Source: JACCZX01 sp963786295
GTDB lineage: Bacteria > Pseudomonadota > Gammaproteobacteria > Burkholderiales > Burkholderiaceae_F
Length of the DNA stretch: 64,000 nt
Assembly (NCBI GenBank): GCA_963786295.1
Contig: CAWAYV010000012.1
Coordinates: 1 to 64,000, forward strand
Direction of reading: 5' to 3'
The notes under the pieces were generated by a model that saw only the letters and a list, made by a program, of their open reading frames with translations, made no database searches and was not told the DNA's origin. This document shows positions 37,334-46,242 of this stretch, in pieces. The position numbers and the translations under genes were made by a program. The first letter of the stretch is position 1. Every line of letters starts with the position of its first letter.

Positions 37334-38986
37334 ATGCGCGACCAATACCGCGCGCTGTACGACAACTTCCGCTGGCATGTACCACGCGAATTCAATATCG
37401 CGGAAGTGTGTTGCCGCCGCTGGGCGCAGGAGACCACGCGCATCGCGCTGCACTACGAAGATGAAGCAGGCGTACATGCATCGTTCACTTACGCAGCGCT
37501 GCAGGCCGATGCAAACCGGTTGTCGAATGCGTTGCAGGCCCTCGGAGTCGTGTGCGGGGAGCGCGTAGCGATCGTATTGCCGCAACGCCCGGAGACCGCG
37601 ATCGCACACGTCGCCATCTACCAGATGGGTGCGGTGGCGATGCCGTTGTCGCTGCTATTCGGCCCGGAAGCACTCGAGTACCGGCTGCAAAACAGCGAAG
37701 CAGTGGTCGCCATCGTCGACGCGACTGCGCTTGCATCGATCGAAGAAGTGCACGGGCGCTGTCCCGATCTGCGTCACCTGATCGTCGTCGGTGAATCCAG
37801 CCTGAATGCGATCTGGCATTCGTGGGGCGCGCTGCTGGGGCGTCACGGCGACACGTACTCACCGGTGGCCACGCTGGCCGATGAACCGGCACTGCTGATC
37901 TACACCAGTGGCACTACCGGCCCACCGAAGGGCGCGCTGATGCCGCATCGCGCCTTGATCGGCAACCTGCCCGGCTTCGTCGCCTCGCACAACTGGTTTC
38001 CGCAACCGGGCGACGTGTTCTGGTCGCCGGCCGATTGGGCCTGGACCGGTGGGCTGATGGATGCACTGCTGCCGACGATGTATTTCGGATTTCCGATCGT
38101 CGGCTATCGCGGCCGTTTCACACCGGAGCGCGCGTTCGAGTTGATGCAGCGGCACGGCGTCACCAATGCGTTTCTGTTTCCCACCGCTTTGAAGATGATG
38201 ATGAAGTCGGTGTCCGAGCCTCGCAGCATGTATCGGCTGAAACTGCGTTCGTTAATGAGCGCCGGCGAGGCGGTGGGCGAAACGGTGTTCGATTGGTGCC
38301 GTGACGCGCTCGGCGTTACGGTCAACGAAATGTTCGGCCAAACGGAGATGAATTACATCGTCGGCAACTCGTATCAGCAGTGGCCAGCGCGTGCCGGCAG
38401 CATGGGGCGGCCGTATCCCGGGCATCGAGTGGCGGTCATCGACGACGATGCCAACGTACTGCCGCCCGGCGAAACCGGCGAGGTCGCGATTCACCGGCGC
38501 GACATTCACGGCGATGCCGATCCGATATTTTTTCTCGAATACTGGCGCAATCCCACTGCCACGCGCGCCAAGTTCAGCGGCGATTGGTGCCGCACCGGCG
38601 ACCTCGCCAGCGCGGATCGTGACGGCTATCTCTGGTACCAGGGACGCGCTGACGACATGTTCAAGGCCGCCGGTTACCGCATCGGACCCAGTGAAATCGA
38701 AAATTGTTTGGTTAAGCATCCGGCGGTGGCCAACGCCGCTGTGGTGCCGAAGCCCGACGCGGAACGCGGTGCGCTGGTCAAGGCGTTTGTCGTGCTCGCC
38801 GCGGGTTACGACGCGTCATCGACTCTCATCGAAGAACTGCAGCTTCACGTACGCGGCAAGCTGGCGCCCTACGAGTATCCGAAGGAAATCGAATTCATCG
38901 GAGAGCTACCGATGACGACGACGGGGAAAGTGCAGCGGCGCGTGCTGCGTGAGATAGAGAAAGAACGCGCGAACAAGAATACCTAG
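37334..38986 (+). CDS. AMP-dependent acyl-CoA synthetase
   Basis: 550-residue member of the ANL superfamily, activating a carboxylic acid to its CoA thioester with ATP. AMP-binding motif LLIYTSGTTGPPKGALMPHR, then VFWSPADWAWTGGLMDALLP, VNEMFGQTEMNYIVGN, WCRTGDLASADRDGYLWYQG, DDMFKAAGYRIGPSEIE, and the C-terminal lysine in MTTTGKVQRRVLRE. It resembles the acetate/medium-chain ACSM-type group. A GGAG sits six bases before ATG 37334; the ATG at 37328 is too close to it. The stop overlaps the convergent small gene by four bases. Confidence 0.94.
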   Translation: MRDQYRALYDNFRWHVPREFNIAEVCCRRWAQETTRIALHYEDEAGVHASFTYAALQADANRLSNALQALGVVCGERVAIVLPQRPETAIAHVAIYQMGAVAMPLSLLFGPEALEYRLQNSEAVVAIVDATALASIEEVHGRCPDLRHLIVVGESSLNAIWHSWGALLGRHGDTYSPVATLADEPALLIYTSGTTGPPKGALMPHRALIGNLPGFVASHNWFPQPGDVFWSPADWAWTGGLMDALLPTMYFGFPIVGYRGRFTPERAFELMQRHGVTNAFLFPTALKMMMKSVSEPRSMYRLKLRSLMSAGEAVGETVFDWCRDALGVTVNEMFGQTEMNYIVGNSYQQWPARAGSMGRPYPGHRVAVIDDDANVLPPGETGEVAIHRRDIHGDADPIFFLEYWRNPTATRAKFSGDWCRTGDLASADRDGYLWYQGRADDMFKAAGYRIGPSEIENCLVKHPAVANAAVVPKPDAERGALVKAFVVLAAGYDASSTLIEELQLHVRGKLAPYEYPKEIEFIGELPMTTTGKVQRRVLREIEKERANKNT

Positions 38987-39384
38987 GGCTGCTCGTTCCT
39001 TGGCCCGCGCTCCTTGGGGACCGGAATGATGCGGCCGTCGCGTGTCATGCTCGGACGATATTGCGCATTCGCAATCGCAGCGGCCAATACGCGAGCGCGC
39101 TCTTCGTTGGCCACTGAATCGATCAAGCGGGTTACGTAGGCCGTTGGGATGTCTTTGTAGTGGCGGCGGTCCAGCCGCACCGGCACTTCGCGCCAACCCT
39201 GGTCGAGCAACCAGCGCCACAGCTGATCGCTCATTCCGGACCGGACGGTCATCCGAATGTCGCCGCAAAACAGCTTCGCGCCGAACGGCGGCTTGCTACT
39301 TTCCGACGGGATGCCTCGTTCGCAGCGGATCTTAAGCAGCGTGCGAACCTGATCGCGGACGTGGGCGACGAAATCGAGCTCCAA
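38983..39384 (-). CDS. Hypothetical protein, paralogue A of a tandem pair
   Basis: 133 residues, starting at TTG 39384, six bases after GGAGG (a TTG at 39390 is too close to it). Middle: FGAKLFCGDIRMTVRSGMSD, then QLWRWLLDQGWREVPVRLDR, YVTRLIDSVANEERARVLAA; basic C-terminus. No signal peptide or membrane segment. It shares the pattern G-A-x-x-C-x-x-x-R-M-x-V-x-x-G-x-S-D-x-L-W-x-W-L-x-x-x-G-W-R-E with the next upstream gene. Family unknown to me; it looks like a betaproteobacterial conserved hypothetical. Confidence 0.8.
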   Translation of the reverse strand: MELDFVAHVRDQVRTLLKIRCERGIPSESSKPPFGAKLFCGDIRMTVRSGMSDQLWRWLLDQGWREVPVRLDRRHYKDIPTAYVTRLIDSVANEERARVLAAAIANAQYRPSMTRDGRIIPVPKERGPRNEQP

Positions 39385-39469
39385 ATGCAACCTCCAGTTA
39401 CTCGGAATTTAGCGGCGCTTGTTTCGCGCCGAATCCCCCGAATCTGCTAGAGGAGACGTTGCCTTTTTC

Positions 39470-39829
39470 CTAGGAAACTGACACGCGTTCCACCGTTTTG
39501 GCCGATGGACGGCGCGTAATCTGGCGGATCGCATTCATCAGGACGCGCTCGCGTTCTGCCGGCTGGGCGTCAAACAACCTGGTCACGAGGGTCGTCGACA
39601 GCGGCTTGAGCTGCAACCGATTTTCGCCCGACGCCAGCTCGCGCCATCCCAAGCTGACCAGCCAGTGCCACAAATCGTCACTTAAACCCGCTTGCACCGA
39701 CATCCGCATGCCAGAGCAGCAGATCGTTGCGCCGATCGCCGGCTTACTTGTTTCGCGACGGTGCAAGTCCTGCTTCTTTTTCCACAGCAGTTCTCCGACC
39801 GGCGCATACAGCAGCATTTCCCAATTCAT
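39470..39829 (-). CDS. Hypothetical protein, paralogue B of a tandem pair
   Basis: 119 residues from ATG 39829 (MNWEMLLYAPVGELLWKKK), with a near-perfect AGGAGG seven bases upstream. Shared core with the downstream gene: IGATICCSGMRMSVQAGLSD, DLWHWLVSLGWRELASGENR, LVTRLFDAQPAERERVLMNA. It differs in lacking the basic C-terminal extension and in having a Cys pair (ICCSG). Both genes run leftward, 85 bp apart, probably as one transcript. No recognised function. Confidence 0.8.
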   Translation of the reverse strand: MNWEMLLYAPVGELLWKKKQDLHRRETSKPAIGATICCSGMRMSVQAGLSDDLWHWLVSLGWRELASGENRLQLKPLSTTLVTRLFDAQPAERERVLMNAIRQITRRPSAKTVERVSVS

Positions 39830-39987
39830 TTCGCCTCCTAGATGACGCACTGTATCGGTCGCCGCGGTTTCGATTCGATCCCCCTTGCATGGATCGCGCG
39901 CATGGCCTAATCCACGGGATTACGGGTCAAGTTAGTGAAGGCAAACACTCGCGAATTGAGCAAGCGAGGCGCCGTTAGACTTGCGGC

Positions 39988-40513
39988 ATGGCGATATATG
40001 AGTTGGGCGAGCGCGTCCCGCAAATCGATCCGAGCGCGTACGTGTTCGATACAGCCACCGTCATCGGCAACGTGATTCTCGGAGCGCGCGTCAGCATCTG
40101 GCCGTATGTAACGCTGCGCGGCGACAATGAGCCGATCGAGATCGGCGATGACAGCAACGTGCAGGAGAGCTGTGTGCTGCATGCCGATCCGGGATTCCCG
40201 CTTGACGATCGGCCGCCGAGTGACCGTCGGCCATCAAGTGATGTTGCATGGCTGCACGATCGGGGACGGAAGCCTGATCGGAATCCAGTCGGTGATACTG
40301 AACGGCGCGGTGATCGGGCGTAACTGTCTGGTCGGCGCAGGCGCACTGATCACTGAGGGCAAGCAGATTCCCGACGGTTCGCTGGTGATCGGTTCGCCGG
40401 CGAAAGTTGTGCGGCAGCTCGAGCCTGCCCATATCGAACGGATGAAGCGCGACACCGACAGCTACGTGCAACGCGCGACCGCTTACCGACGTGATCTGAA
40501 GCGCACCAGCTAA
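39988..40513 (+). CDS. Gamma-carbonic anhydrase family protein, frame broken
   Basis: Left-handed beta-helix protein of the gamma-carbonic anhydrase/YrdA family. N-terminal half from ATG 39988: VPQIDPSAYVFDTATVIGNV, VSIWPYVTLRGDNEPIEIGD, SNVQESCVLHADPGFPL. After a shift near 40200 it continues TIGRRVTVGHQVMLHGCTIG (zinc His pair) and SLIGIQSVILNGAVIGRNCL, ending YRRDLKRTS. Combined length about 174 residues, normal for the family. Carbonic anhydrase activity is not certain for this subgroup. It is 24 bp upstream of hslO, and the two are often neighbours. Confidence 0.9.
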
Positions 40514-40537
40514 ACGGAACGGAGCGCGGTCGTCGCA

Positions 40538-41461
40538 ATGTCGGATCAGTTGTTGAAGTTTGCGTTTACCGGAAGGCGGGTGCGCGGCGAATTGGTGCGG
40601 CTTGACGCGGCGTGGCGCGACATGATTGCGCACCATCAATATCCGCCGCCGGTAATGCGCGTACTCGGCGAAATGGTAGCGGCCGCCGCCCTACTCGCGA
40701 CCAACATCAAGTTCAACGGCGCGCTGGTGATGCAGGTCTACGGCGACGGTCCGCTGCAATTATTGGTCGTCGAATGCCAAGCCGATCTTGCATTGCGCGC
40801 AACCGCCAAGGTGCGCGATGAACCGATCGCCGACGATATTTCGCTGCGTGAGCTCGTCAACCGCGGTGGGCGCGGCCGATTCGCCATCACGCTCGACCCG
40901 AAGGATCCGTTGCCCGGACAACAACCGTATCAAGGCGTCGTTCCCCTCGAAGGCGATAGCGTGGCCGAAGTGCTGCAGACCTACATGCGGCAAAGCGAAC
41001 AGCTGGAAACACGACTGTGGCTTGCGTCGAGCGACGCGGTCGCTGCAGGATTGTTACTGCAGCGCTTGCCCAGTGACGGCGGACTGCGGACCACGGCGGG
41101 CGACGATGACGCGTGGGAACATCTACTCGCGCTCACGCAGACCGTCACGTCCGAAGAGTTGCTGACTCTCGCGCCGGACGATGTATCTCATCGACTGTTC
41201 TGGCAAGAGTCGCTCGAACACTATCCGGCGCTAACGCCGCGCTTCCAATGCACCTGCTCGCGCGAGCGGATCGGAAAGATGCTGGTCTCGCTCGGTCAGG
41301 AAGAAGTCGACTCGATCATCGCTGAACAGGGATCGGTCACCGTCACATGCGAGTTCTGCGGCCGTAGATATTCATTTGATCCGGTCGATGTTGCGCATCT
41401 GTTCGCGCGCGGCGTCGAACTTCCCGACCCTGCGACCGTCGACGAGGGAACACGGCATTGA
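40538..41461 (+). CDS. hslO: Redox-regulated chaperone Hsp33
   Basis: Holdase chaperone switched on by oxidation. 307 residues. The C-terminal zinc centre is present: CTCSRERIGKMLVSLG and VTVTCEFCGRRYSF (CxC and CxxC), which form disulfides under oxidative stress. N-terminal core: VMRVLGEMVAAAALLATNIK, GALVMQVYGDGPLQLLVVEC, GRGRFAITLDPKDPLPGQQP. Start ATG 40538 fits; the ribosome site is weak (ACGGAACGGAG). Transcribed with the gamma-carbonic anhydrase gene upstream. Confidence 0.97.
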   Translation: MSDQLLKFAFTGRRVRGELVRLDAAWRDMIAHHQYPPPVMRVLGEMVAAAALLATNIKFNGALVMQVYGDGPLQLLVVECQADLALRATAKVRDEPIADDISLRELVNRGGRGRFAITLDPKDPLPGQQPYQGVVPLEGDSVAEVLQTYMRQSEQLETRLWLASSDAVAAGLLLQRLPSDGGLRTTAGDDDAWEHLLALTQTVTSEELLTLAPDDVSHRLFWQESLEHYPALTPRFQCTCSRERIGKMLVSLGQEEVDSIIAEQGSVTVTCEFCGRRYSFDPVDVAHLFARGVELPDPATVDEGTRH

Positions 41462-41523
41462 TCGTCGATTCGAACGCGCGCTGATCCCAGCCAGTTGCTT
41501 TCTGCCGTGGCGCCTCGCGTCTC

Positions 41524-41565
41524 TGTTTGATGCCACGTGATGTTTGTTTGATGCCACGTGATGTC
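41524..41565. repeat. Two-copy 21-bp tandem repeat
   Basis: TGTTTGATGCCACGTGATGT occurs at 41524 and again at 41545, with a period of 21 bp, in the gap between hslO and the small secreted protein. Each copy contains the palindrome CACGTG. Too few copies for a minisatellite call; could be a paired operator or chance duplication. Confidence 0.75.
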
Positions 41566-41668
41566 CGCTTTGCCGGAGCCTTCGCGTCCTTCTGCTTGAG
41601 AGCCGACCGCAGAAGACCGACCTCGACTACAGACGTAGTTCAAAACATTTCCTTGACGGAGGTTTGCC

Positions 41669-41953
41669 ATGAACGCTATCGCTTTTCGCTTTACCACTAC
41701 GGCCCTGATTGCGATGACGCTGGCCACGACCGCCGTCGCAGGAACAGATTACAAGTGCGACGAGCCGCGTACACAGATCGACCTCCGCGCCTGTGAAGCG
41801 GCAAGGCAAGGCCCAGATGAGCTGCGTTGGTTCATCCAGCGCGTGCGAGGGATCGCAAGCCTGGATTTCTCTGACTACATTACCGACGCGCAATTGCAGG
41901 CGTGGCGTGAGGCAAAGGAACCCACGCGAACGGCCGTGCGGCAAGTGCGCTGA
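41669..41953 (+). CDS. Small exported hypothetical protein (94 aa)
   Basis: Clear signal peptide (FRFTTTALIAMTLATTAVAG) with likely cleavage at AVA-GTD. Mature part about 70 residues with two cysteines (YKCDEP, LRACEAARQG) that could form a disulfide, then FIQRVRGIASLDFSDYITDA and a basic tail. ATG 41669 has a strong ribosome site GACGGAGG. No known family. Upstream gap (207 bp) carries the 21-bp tandem repeat and probably the promoter. Confidence 0.78.
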   Translation: MNAIAFRFTTTALIAMTLATTAVAGTDYKCDEPRTQIDLRACEAARQGPDELRWFIQRVRGIASLDFSDYITDAQLQAWREAKEPTRTAVRQVR

Positions 41954-42133
41954 TGGGCGGTGGCTCGGCATTAGCAAACGTCGCTCATTAGTGAGAGCAC
42001 CGAGCAGACTCGCAATTGTGTCTGCGAATAGGAAAGCGGGTTTTGGTCAGCACCAAGACCCGCGCCGCGGCTTGTTTCGCGAGGCGGGCCAGGAGATTTT
42101 CGGCGCACAGCGCCGTGCAAGGAGAAAACAAAG

Positions 42134-43462
42134 ATGAAACTGAAATCGTTAAGAGTTTTTCGCGGCTGCTCGGTCCCAATCGCCGCGTGTGTGGCTTTGT
42201 TGACATCGAGCTGCGGAGGCAGCGACGACGACAGCGTCGCAGCCGCTCCCGCGGCCGTCCCCGTCACGGTCCCCTTCACCAATGGAGTAGCGACTACCTC
42301 CAATGTCGTTGCTTACTGGAACAAGATCGCAACCGACACGATCAACGTCGCGCCTACCGCCACGGGCACCGCTGAAGAGCAACGTCCTAACACTGCAATC
42401 GACTAGCCACGGTTCACGTCGCCATTTATGACGCGGTTAACGCCATCGTCGGTACGCACAAGACATTTGGTGCCGCGCCTGCAACGCCGGCAGCGGGCGC
42501 TTCGCAGGAAGCGGCCGCGGCTGCCGCGGCCTATGGTGCGCTTAAGGGTCTGTTCCCGAATCGTTCGGCGCAGTACCAGGCCGCGTACGACGACTTCGTC
42601 GCCGCGATCCCGGCAGGTGACGCCAAGACGCGCGGCATAGCGGTGGGAACGGAAGTCGCCACCGCCATTGTGGCGCTGCGCGCTAACGATGGCCGGTCGA
42701 CGGCAGTCACCTACACCGCTGGAACCGCGCCGGGCAACTTTCGCGGTGTCAATCCAATCGGCATCTTCAATCCGTTTACGAAGCCGTTCACGTTGACGAG
42801 TGCATCGCAGTTCCGATCCACTCCACCGCCGGCGCTCGACAGCGCGGCTTACGCCGCCGACTTCAACGAAGTGCACGCTTGGGGGGGAACCACCAGCGCC
42901 TTGCGGAGCGCGGCGCAGCTTGAAGCCGCTCGCTTTCACACGGATCCGCCGGGCATCGTGCAACCTCGGAACTACCGTTCTTTCGCGATGGATAGTCGCA
43001 GCCTGGCCGACAACGCGCGCACCATGGCGTTGATATGGGTTGCGCAGGCAGACGCCGCCATCGCGTGCTTCGAAACCAAATACTTTTATAACTTTTGGCG
43101 CCCGGTGAGTGCGATTACGCTCGCGGATACTGATGGCAACGCTGCTACCACAACGGATGCGACCTGGACTCCGTCCGTGCCTACGCCGAACCATCCTGAG
43201 TATCCGTCAGCCCATATGTGCACGAATGGGCCGGCATGGCGGCTTGAAGGCGGCCTTTGGAACGAACCAGATCGCATTCAGCTACAACAGTACCGTCACG
43301 AGCACCGTGCGTCAGTACGCCACGCCGGACGACTTCCTGAACGAAATCATCCTCGCGCGCATTCATGGCGGCATGCACTTCCGCACGGCGAATGTGCAGG
43401 GCGGCGTACTCGGCGCTAACGTCGGCGAGTGGGTCGCGAAGAATTACTTCCAGCCGCGGTAA
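42134..43462 (+). CDS. Vanadium haloperoxidase/PAP2-type lipoprotein, frame broken
   Basis: Exported acid-phosphatase/vanadium-haloperoxidase-fold protein. From ATG 42134 a lipoprotein-like signal (IAACVALLTSSCGG), then NVVAYWNKIATDTINVAPT. After a shift near 42400: LATVHVAIYDAVNAIVGTHK and a long open part with ADNARTMALIWVAQADAAIA, FYNFWRPVSAITLADTD and HPEYPSAHMC (the PSxH phosphate/vanadate motif). A second shift near 43240 leads to DDFLNEIILARIHGGMHFRT (the final RxxxGxH-type motif) and stop at 43462. Total about 440 residues. Without metal data phosphatase and haloperoxidase cannot be separated. Confidence 0.82.
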
Positions 43463-43545
43463 TTGACGGCAACAGGGACCGGCCGGACTGCAGTTGTCCG
43501 GTCGGCATATCCTGTCGATTTCCGAACCATGCGTACCGGCTGGCG

Positions 43546-44204
43546 TTGAATCCAATCGAAGTTTTCCACCGTTATGTCGAAGACCGAAGGCAACAGCGTA
43601 TCGAGCAGTTCGATCGCGAAGCTTCGAGCATCTTGTCCGTTACACCGCGCGAATCCCCGGTGCGGAAGGTATGGTTGCCTACGCCAATTTGAAGCCCGGA
43701 TACGAAGTTCAGCAAATCATCGAGCAAGTGGATTACTTCACTTCGATCAGGCAGAACTTCGATGGAAGGTCCACGAGTTCGACCAACCGCACGATCTGCA
43801 GGCGCTTCTGCTGCGGCGTCGTTCGTAACCGATAAGCAAGAGGCCTTCATGGTTCTTCCGTTGGACCGGCCTTCGCGCCAGGTGGCGTCTCGCCAACAAC
43901 GCGGTTCGCATGGCGCTGTTGGACGACCAGCTGGTCGGTTTCATCGCCGCAACGAAGGAGTCGATTACGCATCTGTACGTGCGCGTTGGACATCATCACC
44001 GTGGTATCGGCACCCAGCTTCTCGCATGGGCGAAGGCCCAGTCGAATGCGGGAGAACTCTGGCTGCTACGCATTTGCCCGCAACGCGATCGCGCGCGCTT
44101 TTTACGAGAAACACGGGTTCGAAATCGTCGCTCGCGGTTTCGAGCCGACTTGGCAACTAGACGACATCAAGTACGAATGGGCCGCGCAGCATGCGTCGGT
44201 ATGA
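43546..44204 (+). pseudogene. GNAT acetyltransferase remnants, possibly two joined
   Basis: The left part matches the N-terminal half of a two-lobed GNAT: LNPIEVFHRYVEDRRQQRIE (TTG 43546), VRYTARIPGAEGMVAYANLK, VQQIIEQVDYFTSIRQNFD, VHEFDQPHDLQALLLRR, TDKQEAFMVLPLD, with two frame changes. From about 43880 the sequence switches to the acetyl-CoA-binding half of a GNAT: MALLDDQLVGFIAATKESIT, VRVGHHHRGIGTQLLAWAKA, and after a shift NAIARAFYEKHGFEIVARGF. The expected connecting residues between the halves (about 60-80) are missing. Too damaged to be active as written. Confidence 0.75.
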
Positions 44205-44269
44205 AGATCGCCACCATGTGTCTGTCATGCTGCGTGTGGACAGCCGATTCGATAGAGAGGAGTAAGACG

Positions 44270-44566
44270 ATGCCCGCATATATGTTCGCCAACGTGGAGG
44301 TCACCGATGCTGCGGGCTACGAGCAGTACAGGCAGCAGGTATCGGCGACGATCGAAGCGTACGGCGGACGGTACCTGGTGCGCGGTGGGGCGACGGAAGT
44401 GCTGGAGGGCGATTGGGTGCCAAAGCGGATGGTGATCCTCGAGTTCGCCGATATGGCCCAATTGAAGGCCTGGTATCACTCGCCCGAATACCGCCCGCTG
44501 ATTGAGCTCCGCCAGAGAACGGCTACGTCAACGCTGGTCGCTGTCGAGGGATTTTTCAACCCGTAA
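44270..44566 (+). CDS. DUF1330 domain protein
   Basis: 98-residue single-domain protein of the dimeric alpha/beta-barrel DUF1330 family: MPAYMFANVEVTDAAGYEQY, YGGRYLVRGGATEVLEGDWV, PKRMVILEFADMAQLKAWYH and SPEYRPLIELRQRTATSTLV. ATG 44270 follows GAGAGGAGT. The biochemical role of the family is not established. It lies 16 bp from the convergent stop of the SAF-domain oxidoreductase. Confidence 0.92.
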   Translation: MPAYMFANVEVTDAAGYEQYRQQVSATIEAYGGRYLVRGGATEVLEGDWVPKRMVILEFADMAQLKAWYHSPEYRPLIELRQRTATSTLVAVEGFFNP

Positions 44567-44582
44567 GCAGTGAGCGACGCGT

Positions 44583-45917
44583 TCACGCACCACTGACGAT
44601 CGCTTCGTCTTCCAACATCGCCGTCGCGCGCTCCATCGAACGGCGGAACGCGACCGCGCTTTGACTTTCGTCGATTTCCACGTCGTCCCAGCGAACCTGC
44701 TGTCCTGACGCTATCGCATTGACGAGCTTTACTTTGTGCGCGAGGCCGAGCGGCAAGCCGCCGATCCGCATCGATTCCTCCGCCGGCATTACCTTGCCGT
44801 AAACGGTGTAGCCGCCCTCCCCATCCAACATTTCGCCTGCGGCCAGGTCGCGTTTCGCCGTCGCGACTACATCTGCGTTAAAGCCGATGGGTACGCCGGT
44901 CGGCTCATTGCGCAGCCCCACGCTGGCGACGCTAATGCCGAGCTCGAGCCCGATCAGGTGAAACGGCTTGTACAGAGCGGAGTACTGCCCGCTCGCGTCG
45001 GTCACGAGCCCGTATTCCTTGAAGCATCGCTCGACATAGTCGCTGCCGCCCGCAAACACGACGTACACGCCCCAGCGTAAGTCGCGCTGTACCGGCGATC
45101 CATCGCGCCGCAGGCTCGAAATCACTTCGACTTGCCCGCGATGATGCAGCACGCCGCCCTCGGTCAGTGGACGCAACACCTGCGGCAGCTCGTCCACGCT
45201 GCACGGCGGAAATGTCAGTCCGTCGGGCGCAAGCAATCCGGTCGCGTTCGACACCGCGCACATTTCGATCGCGCTCTTCGTTCCGTCCAAAAACGAATTG
45301 AACATCTGCGCGTTCAATCCGCCGATCCGTGCATCTTCGGCGGTGAGGCCGTAGTGCCCCCATACGGTGTCCGGCGTAGAGGCGTGATACGCGGGCAGGT
45401 ACTTGGTGCCCTTGCCTGCAGCGATGACTTCGAAGCCGCATGCGCGCGCCCAATCGACCAGTTCGCATATCAGCGCGGGTTGGTCGCCGTAGGCAAGCGA
45501 ATAGACGATGCCGGCCTCGCGCGCGCGTTGTGCCAACAGGGGGCCGGCCAACGCATCGGCCTCGACGTTGACCATCACGATGTGCTTGCGGTGCTCGCAA
45601 CAGGCGAGCACATGCGCAATGCCCGCGGTCGGCGAGCCGGTGGAATCGATCACGATGTCGATGTCCTGCGTCTCGATCAAGGCCCGCGCGTCGGAGAAAA
45701 AACTCAGGGACGAAATGGCGCTATCGGACCAGCCCACCCTGCGCAGCGACTGACGCGCACGGGTTGGATCCAGATCGGCGATCGCAATTACACGCATGCC
45801 CGGCGTATGACGAACCTGCGACAGATACATCGATCCGAACTTGCCGGCACCGATCAGTCCGACGCGCAGCGGTGTGCCAAGCGACTCGCGCTCTTTGAGC
45901 AGCCGATGCAGATTCAT
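44583..45917 (-). CDS. Homoserine-dehydrogenase-like oxidoreductase with C-terminal SAF domain
   Basis: 444 residues. N-terminal Rossmann part LRVGLIGAGKFGSMYLSQVR, VIAIADLDPTRARQSLR, DIDIVIDSTGSPTAGIAHVL. The middle keeps the homoserine-dehydrogenase-like pattern (AAGKGTKYLPAYHASTPDTV, GTKSAIEMCAVSNATGLLAP). The C-terminal SAF-type segment starts near GFNADVVATAKRDLAAGEML. Relatives act on sugar-acid or tetronate-type substrates, but I cannot name a substrate. Its ATG overlaps the ftsB stop as ATGA, so it is translationally coupled to the pyrG-kdsA-eno-ftsB operon, an unexpected partner. Confidence 0.85.
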   Translation of the reverse strand: MNLHRLLKERESLGTPLRVGLIGAGKFGSMYLSQVRHTPGMRVIAIADLDPTRARQSLRRVGWSDSAISSLSFFSDARALIETQDIDIVIDSTGSPTAGIAHVLACCEHRKHIVMVNVEADALAGPLLAQRAREAGIVYSLAYGDQPALICELVDWARACGFEVIAAGKGTKYLPAYHASTPDTVWGHYGLTAEDARIGGLNAQMFNSFLDGTKSAIEMCAVSNATGLLAPDGLTFPPCSVDELPQVLRPLTEGGVLHHRGQVEVISSLRRDGSPVQRDLRWGVYVVFAGGSDYVERCFKEYGLVTDASGQYSALYKPFHLIGLELGISVASVGLRNEPTGVPIGFNADVVATAKRDLAAGEMLDGEGGYTVYGKVMPAEESMRIGGLPLGLAHKVKLVNAIASGQQVRWDDVEIDESQSAVAFRRSMERATAMLEDEAIVSGA

Positions 45918-46225
45918 TTCGATGGCTGGTTTGTGTTCGCAGCGCTTTCTGTCTTCGGAACGACGATCTGAAAAAACACTTCACCATCGCGCACCATGTT
46001 CAGCTCGTGCCGCGCCCGCTCTTCAATCGCCTCGCGACCTTCTCGCAGGCTGGCGACTTCCGCTGCGAGCTCAGCATTGCGCGCATTCAACGCGCCGTTG
46101 ATGCCGCGCTGTGCCATTAGTTGCCGGTCCAGGTCCCATGCCCGCAACCAGCCGCCTTTGCCAAACCACAGCGGCCATTGAATCGCAATCAGGAGAGCCG
46201 TAAGGGCAATCGCCAGTAGCCGCAT
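45914..46225 (-). CDS. ftsB: Cell division protein FtsB
   Basis: 103 residues, the size of E. coli FtsB. A single N-terminal membrane segment (AIALTALLIAIQWPLWFG), then a coiled-coil (LMAQRGINGALNARNAELAA, EVASLREGREAIEERARHEL) and the conserved NMVRDGEVFFQIV. It forms the FtsQLB divisome subcomplex, bitopic in the inner membrane with the coiled coil in the periplasm. It follows eno by 17 bp in the standard eno-ftsB order and overlaps the SAF oxidoreductase gene by four bases. Confidence 0.96.
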   Translation of the reverse strand: MRLLAIALTALLIAIQWPLWFGKGGWLRAWDLDRQLMAQRGINGALNARNAELAAEVASLREGREAIEERARHELNMVRDGEVFFQIVVPKTESAANTNQPSK

Positions 46226-46242
46226 GCTCGGTGCCGACCTCG

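Noticed and set aside
41524..41565. CRISPR-like repeat
   Set aside because: Only two directly adjacent 21-bp copies, no spacers and no cas genes.
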